This document shows positions 58,542 to 64,000 of a stretch of DNA of 64,000 bases, in pieces. How positions within the stretch are numbered: position 1 is the stretch's first letter; every line of letters begins with the position of its first letter. The stretch spans positions 27,826,527 to 27,890,526 of the forward strand of contig NC_030384.2 in NCBI RefSeq assembly GCF_001625215.2, given 5' to 3'. Both the position numbers and the translations under genes were made by a program. The notes under the pieces are model-generated. The model ran no database searches, was not told the DNA's origin, and saw only the letters and a program-made list of their open reading frames with translations. This stretch comes from Daucus carota subsp. sativus. Taxonomy: Eukaryota > Streptophyta > Magnoliopsida > Apiales > Apiaceae.

Positions 58542-59873
58542 ATGATGACAAGGGACTTCAAATTATCTTTGAAGTTGAGGGAGCCAACATCAATATATGA
58601 GTTATCAGATGATAATCTCAGTGAGATATTCTTTAGACTGCCGGTGAGAGTTCTTTTGTGCTGCCAATGTGTGTGCAAACGCTTTAGCAAAGTGATCACC
58701 GATCCAAAATTCAGAAAAATCCAAGTTAATCGAGCCATGGCTTCCAACACCACTTCTTTTTGTTTGGTTCATCTTATTGTAAGTGATTTTAGTGATATAT
58801 GTGGCAGTGTTGAGAATTTCAAACATCGGTATGATCACATTCTTCTGGAGAAGACACATTGTTCTGCATCCTCTTCTTATCTGAGGCTCAGCAACCCCTT
58901 AATATCTGACATCTCTATAGTAGGTAGCAGTAACGGTCTTGTGTGCGCTAAACTTGAGTCCCTCGCGGATCAAAATGAATCAAACATGTTGATCTGGAAC
59001 CCTGTTACCAGAGAAAATCGCTTCGTTGCTGAACCAAAAAGGCATTCCCGGCCCACGAAGCGAAACCGGTGGTTTCTTAGACACGGCGAGCTAAAGCTAA
59101 AAAATGATGGTTCACGATTTAAAAATGTTCTTGCGCATGCATTTAGTTTCACACCCGGAACCAATGATTACAAAGTGGTAAGAATCACTTCTTATAAGGA
59201 GCCCGGTGAAGCTATAGTCATTAAACTGGAGATTTTTAACATGAGTACTGACAAGTGGAGTACGTACCAGATAAAAACTCTGCAATGTCGTGAGATCGAT
59301 CATATGCCTCAGCAGGTCGATCCCTCTATGCTCTTAAAAATGATGCGGTCCCACAATACCCGGTCTTTAAAAGGGGCATTTCATTGGCTTTGTGATGCCT
59401 CACTAGGTGCAAGTGGGAATGATACCGCAATCTTGTCAGTTGGCCTTGAAGCAGAGCAATTGAGATTGTTCACAGTGTTGGATTCTAATAAAATTCCTCG
59501 TCTAAAGTCTGGGAAGCTAGATTGTATGAATGACTCGCTATCATTGATTGTTCCTAATTATTCAAGTGGTCCTTGCCCAATCATTGATATATGGGTGATG
59601 AATGACTATGGGGATCGGAACTCCTGGATTAAGAAGTACTCTGTCAATCAGTTTCAAGGACGTGGAACAGAGCCAATAGGATACTGGAAATATGATCTCT
59701 TCCTGATGGCCAATTTGACGAGGAATCTATCTTTATGCTTGTATAACCTCAGAAACCAAGAAATGAAGTCCTTCCCAGTCCAGTGGCATTTCTACACTGC
59801 TGCTTTTTATGATTATGTTGAAACATTTGAAACAGTCAGACCGGCGATTGCAACTACAGCGGAGGCTGTCTAG
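58542..59873 (+). CDS. F-box protein with F-box-associated (FBA) interaction domain
   Basis: Such proteins are substrate receptors of SCF ubiquitin ligases: the F-box binds SKP1/ASK, the C-terminal FBA region binds targets. The F-box is at residues about 17-58 (IYELSDDNLSEIFFRLPVRV, CQCVCKRFSKVITDPKFRKI). The FBA-type region follows: SSNGLVCAKL (about 130), NMLIWNPVTRENRFV, FSFTPGTNDYKVVRITSYKE, EIFNMSTDKWSTYQI, KGAFHWLC, and DIWVMNDYGDRNSWIKKYSV. There are 443 codons, typical length, in one uninterrupted exon. I chose the ATG at 58542 because a strong pyrimidine tract and TTCTTGTCAG lie immediately before it, i.e. a 3' splice site, implying a 5' UTR intron; an in-frame ATG at 58449 would add a hydrophobic stretch that is probably intronic. 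The target is unknown. Confidence 0.88.
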   Translation: MMTRDFKLSLKLREPTSIYELSDDNLSEIFFRLPVRVLLCCQCVCKRFSKVITDPKFRKIQVNRAMASNTTSFCLVHLIVSDFSDICGSVENFKHRYDHILLEKTHCSASSSYLRLSNPLISDISIVGSSNGLVCAKLESLADQNESNMLIWNPVTRENRFVAEPKRHSRPTKRNRWFLRHGELKLKNDGSRFKNVLAHAFSFTPGTNDYKVVRITSYKEPGEAIVIKLEIFNMSTDKWSTYQIKTLQCREIDHMPQQVDPSMLLKMMRSHNTRSLKGAFHWLCDASLGASGNDTAILSVGLEAEQLRLFTVLDSNKIPRLKSGKLDCMNDSLSLIVPNYSSGPCPIIDIWVMNDYGDRNSWIKKYSVNQFQGRGTEPIGYWKYDLFLMANLTRNLSLCLYNLRNQEMKSFPVQWHFYTAAFYDYVETFETVRPAIATTAEAV

Positions 59874-60550
59874 TAAGGTAATATACTTGCATCTATTTAC
59901 ACCACAGAGTGTATCTTTACCACCTTGCTGAAGAATACAAATTATTCCAGAATTGAAAAACGAAAACAAAAATTTGTGTTGCATATCAACACAAATCGCT
60001 ATTTGCAGTATATCTTATATGTAATACATACATATAAACATTCAAACTAGCAAGTCACTTGGATCTTTTCAAGTACTTTGTTCATAATGTGTCACTTACA
60101 GAACTCTCAATTTGCCCAAATTTCTTCGTTATGGTGCATTTATGGAAATGATTATAGCGTGACTTGTTTCAGAATTACAGTTTCATATTTCAACTTTAAA
60201 AGCGTTTTCTTGAGTTTTTTCAGGACTTCAGTTTCCTAATGCTTAATTATTTGACTTTTAGGTATGAAACTGAAGCTTCTTGAGATTTTCTGAGGATTGT
60301 ACTTGAAAGGCACCAATTTGTCAAGTCCACATGAATCTTGGTCCGAATATGCCTTCAGCTAAAATCTCATATATGTTCTTTTAATTATGCTCTCTATGGA
60401 CATCATTTGTAACTTTGATTGCTGGCTTTGTACAAGTTTACTCTTTTCATTTTAAGTTTTAATATTGTTGCCGACCTTGTATGAAAATTGGATTTTGTTG
60501 GTATATTCCAGCCATCTTATATATATACAGCTTAAGTTTGGAAATCGGAC

Positions 60551-60725
60551 TACAGATATTATAGGGTAATGGTGGAGCATAAAATTATATATTATTCGCT
60601 CCTGCTAGATGGCAGCATTTACAGACCAAAATGCAGATAATGATCAGAATGAGCAAAACCATTATATTGTGTCTGTTTGAGATGAATAAATTTGGAAGAA
60701 TGAAATGAAATTTAAATTATGTTAT
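60551..60725 (+). repeat. Repeat, first copy of a 60.5/63.7 kb pair
   Basis: TACAGATATTATAGGGTAAT...GAATGAAATGAAATTTAAAT matches 63746-63890 in the same orientation with many substitutions. In both places it lies upstream of a copy of the dispersed repeat (61689 and 63940), so a larger unit was duplicated. Confidence 0.75.
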
Positions 60726-61391
60726 GGATGATGGCAGTGAGGTGCAGCCCAGGGGATTTTTTTTTCTTTTTTACCAAAATTTTCTATAATATACAATGAT
60801 AATATTTGTTCTTCTCTCTAATAGTATAAGCATTTTAATATATTTTTTCAATATATAAATGAAAACTCAAAAACCAAGTACGGTTCTGTCTCAAAATTCG
60901 TAGCTTTCTTTGTTTCTCTATTTACGTTTACAAGCTTTTGCCGTTCGATGTGGCTTATTGGACCACCTTTGAGCTAAAGAAAGTTTCATACGTTTCGCAT
61001 GGGCTATAAGATCATCCAAATCTGGAATTGAAGATATGACCAAAATAGTGTAAAACTGAATTAGCATAAAATATACCTCCAAAATTTGGATCACTGTTGG
61101 AGGATAATTTGAGATAATATGTCCCAAATTTGGATTTTTTAATCAATGTTGGGTTTTCCCTTAACATATTGCTATGTTTCTATGCATTAAAACTATTTTT
61201 CTTCTTCTTAGTATTCATAAATTGCAAATTGTATGTGAATTACTTGTTAGTTTACATAATTAAAAATTGTAATTCATAAGATTTTATCTTTATTTTTTTT
61301 ACTATTCTTTATGCATCGTTTTAATGAAATACAAGGACTCTAATTAAATATTATGGTAGATGTGTTTGAAACACGGAATATTGAAGTCTAA

Positions 61392-61396
<5 letters not shown>

Positions 61397-61455
<59 letters not shown>

Positions 61456-61600
61456 CTTACATATATTACACACACATACATAACATATGTGTCAAGAATA
61501 TATATACATATATGTCATATATATATATATTATATTTAATTATATATACATATATATATATATAACACACACACTAACACACATATATATTGGTCACCTC
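61397..61600. repeat. (AT)n and (CA)-rich low-complexity DNA
   Basis: A long TA tract at 61397-61452 is followed by mixed ATAC/ATAT repeats and CACACACA-like stretches up to about 61590. Confidence 0.9.
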
Positions 61601-61688
61601 TAGATTTAGCTTTCTGTGGAAGTTCTGACACAAGCAGCAGAGACTAGCAATACATGACTGAGGCTTTGATTTTGGCTAGGCTTGACTC

Positions 61689-62321
61689 TGAAACAGATGA
61701 CTAAATAAATGACTAGATCAATCCTCCGATTGATAAATACTACGTGATCTGTATGTGCTTATGCTTAGTGCATTGGTCTGGTTCATAAGCGACTAACACT
61801 GACGTCAAATTTCGTACACTCAGCAATCATTGATCAGTCGGTTCCAGATTAGTTATGCTTCAGTTGTTGATTATAAATAATGAACCGATATAAACTAGAT
61901 TTTTTTGGCATTTCAACTCAATCAGAAATACTTTTGCAAATGTGAAAGTCTTTTAACTTTGTTTATCACCAAGGTCGTGGTCTGCCATTGTGATCTTGAA
62001 TAGACTTTTGGATTCCTTGCTAGTTCTTTGTATTTGCTTCATACTCAAAATTTAATGATTCGTGATATATCTTGCTTAAAGGGTTGCAGTGGAACCTTTC
62101 GAGTACACTCTTGAATAGTTCAATTTTTATTCTTCATTGAGACATGAACATGATAATGAAGTGAAATTATTCCTTCAAGGCTATAGATGACTTCTTAAAC
62201 ATTTGTTTTCATATCTTTCCTATGCGGTCATAGTATTATTTACTTGCATGTTCTATTGTTGAGTTATCATAACTATGTGACACATATGGTTGTCTTTATA
62301 TTTAGACTTACAAATCAAAAA
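61689..62321 (+). repeat. Dispersed repeat, copy 2
   Basis: It parallels 53837-54500 throughout (for example GGTCTGCCATTGTGATCTTG and TGGTTGTCTTTA), with deletions that break the open frame present in copy 1. Confidence 0.8.
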
Positions 62322-62983
62322 AAATTTATAAATTTTTTATTCTTTATTTCCTACAATAAGAATTTAAAATTCACTAAATAGAAATTTAAATCAGTGCAAA
62401 ATACTATTAAATATGAGAATAAAATCTTATAAATATATATATAGAAATGTATATTATCGTTTATAGTCAATTTTTAAGCAAATTGTGAAAATTCAACCTA
62501 TAATGATCACTTCTGGAAGATTAGGAGACTTTGAGATCTATAAAGGATTATGTTTATATGTATTTTTTGAAACAATATTGTTTAAAGAACTTTAATAAAT
62601 ATATATTAAGGTAAATATTATGACACATGTACGTATAAATAATCATCCAAAATTTAGTTAAAAGTTCAGATATAAAATTATATCTCAATAGTGCATAATG
62701 ATGTTTTCACCTGGTGACTTATTTCCCTTAATTCTCTAAACTACAAGTCTAGTCGCGCTCTATATATAGCAGTTGTAGCAATGGTCAGGTACATACATCT
62801 ACCTCACCTTGTTAAATTTCGTGTAGAAAAAATGGTTTGAATTTGTAAAATATCATATATAGCTCCCAATCTGTGATAATTTTTAAATCTAATTTAATAT
62901 AACACCAAATATGATATTATTAAAAACGTGTTCGCATTGGTTTACTACGGTGAATGAATACAATCTAAGAACTTTAGTGTGCT

Positions 62984-63651
62984 TAGGGCTGTAAATGAGT
63001 TGATACGCTCGATAACTGCTCGGTGTTCGGTTCGAAAAAAGCTCTGTTCGAGCTCGGTTCGATTCATAAACGAGTCGATCTTGAGCATAATTTTAAGGTT
63101 CGTTTTATAAACGAGCTGAACTTGAGCACAGTAGAGTTCGATTCGATAGTTCGCGAACAAGTTCGAATTATATGAGTTCGTACGTGAACTTGACTCGTGA
63201 GTGTAGTTTGTGAACTAGCTCGTGAACATGATTTATTATGAATTTATGATTCCTTAGAGCATAAATTAAAATATTGTTAGAATTTTAATATATATTTTTT
63301 GATTAAATTAAATAACAAACAAGCTCATAAATAAATTTATAAGCATAAGCTAGCTCCTTATTAAAGTTTATTAAACAAGCTCGTGAATAAAATTAATGAG
63401 CGGTTGGTGAACAAAAATTCGTGAGACATGTTCGTGAGCGTAAGTTAATGAGCGGTTCGTGAGAAAAAGCTCGTGAGACATGTTCGTGAGCGGTTCGCGA
63501 GCCGTTCGTGAACAGTGTTATTCCTTAATAAGTCGATCCTCAAACAATATTTTTGGCACTACCCAAGCTCGAGCTCGAGCTCGCTTATTTTTTAACAAAC
63601 GATACACGAACACTTTAGAGTTCGGCTCGGCTCGACTCATTTACACCCCTA
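62984..63651. mobile_element. hAT-like foldback element, 8-bp target duplication AGTGTGCT
   Basis: It begins TAGGGCTGTAAATGAG and ends CTCATTTACACCCCTA; AGTGTGCT is duplicated exactly at 62976-62983 and 63652-63659. The arms carry GTTCGGTTCG/GAGCTCGAGC blocks and reiterated GTGAGCGGTTCG motifs. Termini are related to, but distinct from, those of the element at 55553. Confidence 0.92.
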
Positions 63652-63745
63652 AGTGTGCTGACATATTCATCAAGTGTCCGGAAGCAAAGACATACATAGC
63701 AGTCAGAGGGCAGCATAAGATGAGGCACCCTTTGGACATCGTACT

Positions 63746-64000
63746 ATAGATATTATAAGGTAATGGTGGAGCATAAAATTATTATTTTCCCCTTCTTCGA
63801 AATATGTTATATGGCAGCATTGTTGTGTTTAGTTGTGTTTAGTTGAGGTGAATGAATTTGAAAGGAATGGAATGAAATTTGAACTATATTTAGCTGAGGT
63901 ACCTTTTGTAAAAGTAAGTTGTACTTCAGAACTGGGGATGCAAACATTGATTAGTCGGTTCCAGAATTGTTATGCTTCAGTTGTTGATTACAAAATAATC
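63746..64000 (+). repeat. Second copy of the 60.5-kb unit, cut by the window end
   Basis: 63746-63890 matches 60551-60725, and 63940-64000 matches the dispersed repeat from about 61825 (TCGGTTCCAGA, GTTATGCTTCAGTTGTTGAT). The intervening DNA is much shorter than in the first copy. Confidence 0.75.

Noticed and set aside
63480..63749. 89-codon plus-strand frame
   Set aside because: Most of it is translated hAT-like repeat; only the last 30 residues lie outside the element, and no homologue is recognised.
1..64000. tRNA, rRNA, CRISPR or organelle-derived inserts
   Set aside because: I scanned by eye for T-loop consensus, regularly spaced repeats and recognisable plastid or mitochondrial coding sequence and found nothing supportable; a covariance-model search would be decisive.

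Overview
The window is nuclear DNA from a flowering plant, almost certainly a eudicot and possibly an asterid. This rests on plant-only families with GT-AG introns (laccase, LURP-one-related, DIVARICATA-type MYB, F-box/FBA), AT-rich intergenic DNA with long (AT)n tracts, and many plant-type MITEs and LINE fragments. I cannot name the species.

Layout. 1-2.5 kb: no gene seen. 2.5-12.1 kb: a duplicated accessory block. A decayed fragment of the DNA polymerase epsilon catalytic subunit (2959-4084) is followed by three tandem LURP-one-related (LOR) copies at 6.4, 8.5 and 10.0 kb. The third LOR copy is cut off in its first intron by a second copy of the polymerase fragment and its downstream DNA. 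12.1-15.3 kb: a Stowaway-like MITE, then the 3' part of a LINE with an intact RNase H reading frame and a second ORF carrying a catalytically dead RNase H-like fold. 15.3-20.4 kb: repeat debris. 20.4-21.2 kb: a hAT-type MITE beside a truncated FIP1-like fragment. 21.5-24.5 kb: an intact two-exon gene for a predicted plastid coiled-coil membrane protein (minus strand), followed downstream by an array of decayed copies of its own second exon. 24.5-30.3 kb: MITEs, including a Tourist-like element nested in a Stowaway-like one. 30.4-32.5 kb: a laccase gene with one copper-ligand histidine replaced by proline. 36.7-38.0 kb: a DIVARICATA-like MYB gene. 38-43.9 kb: MITEs and a short internally deleted LINE. 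43.96-44.34 kb: a small basic Ser-rich protein gene. 44.8-50.5 kb: a complete ten-exon RPN8 (26S proteasome lid) gene on the minus strand. 50.5-58.4 kb: repeats, including an 808-bp hAT-like foldback element. 58.5-59.9 kb: an F-box gene. 60-64 kb: a repeated segment and a second hAT-like foldback element.

The genes do not form an operon-like pathway; this is an ordinary plant gene neighbourhood with heavy transposon traffic. The items most worth a second look are the laccase HCP motif, the self-correcting double frameshift in LOR copy 1, the LOR/polymerase chimeric breakpoint, the dead RNase H-like ORF, the exon-debris array, and several insertions whose target-site duplications can be read exactly. 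I did not find a convincing novel defence or regulatory system. Exon boundaries were read by eye from splice consensus, reading frame and remembered family sequence, without alignment software.
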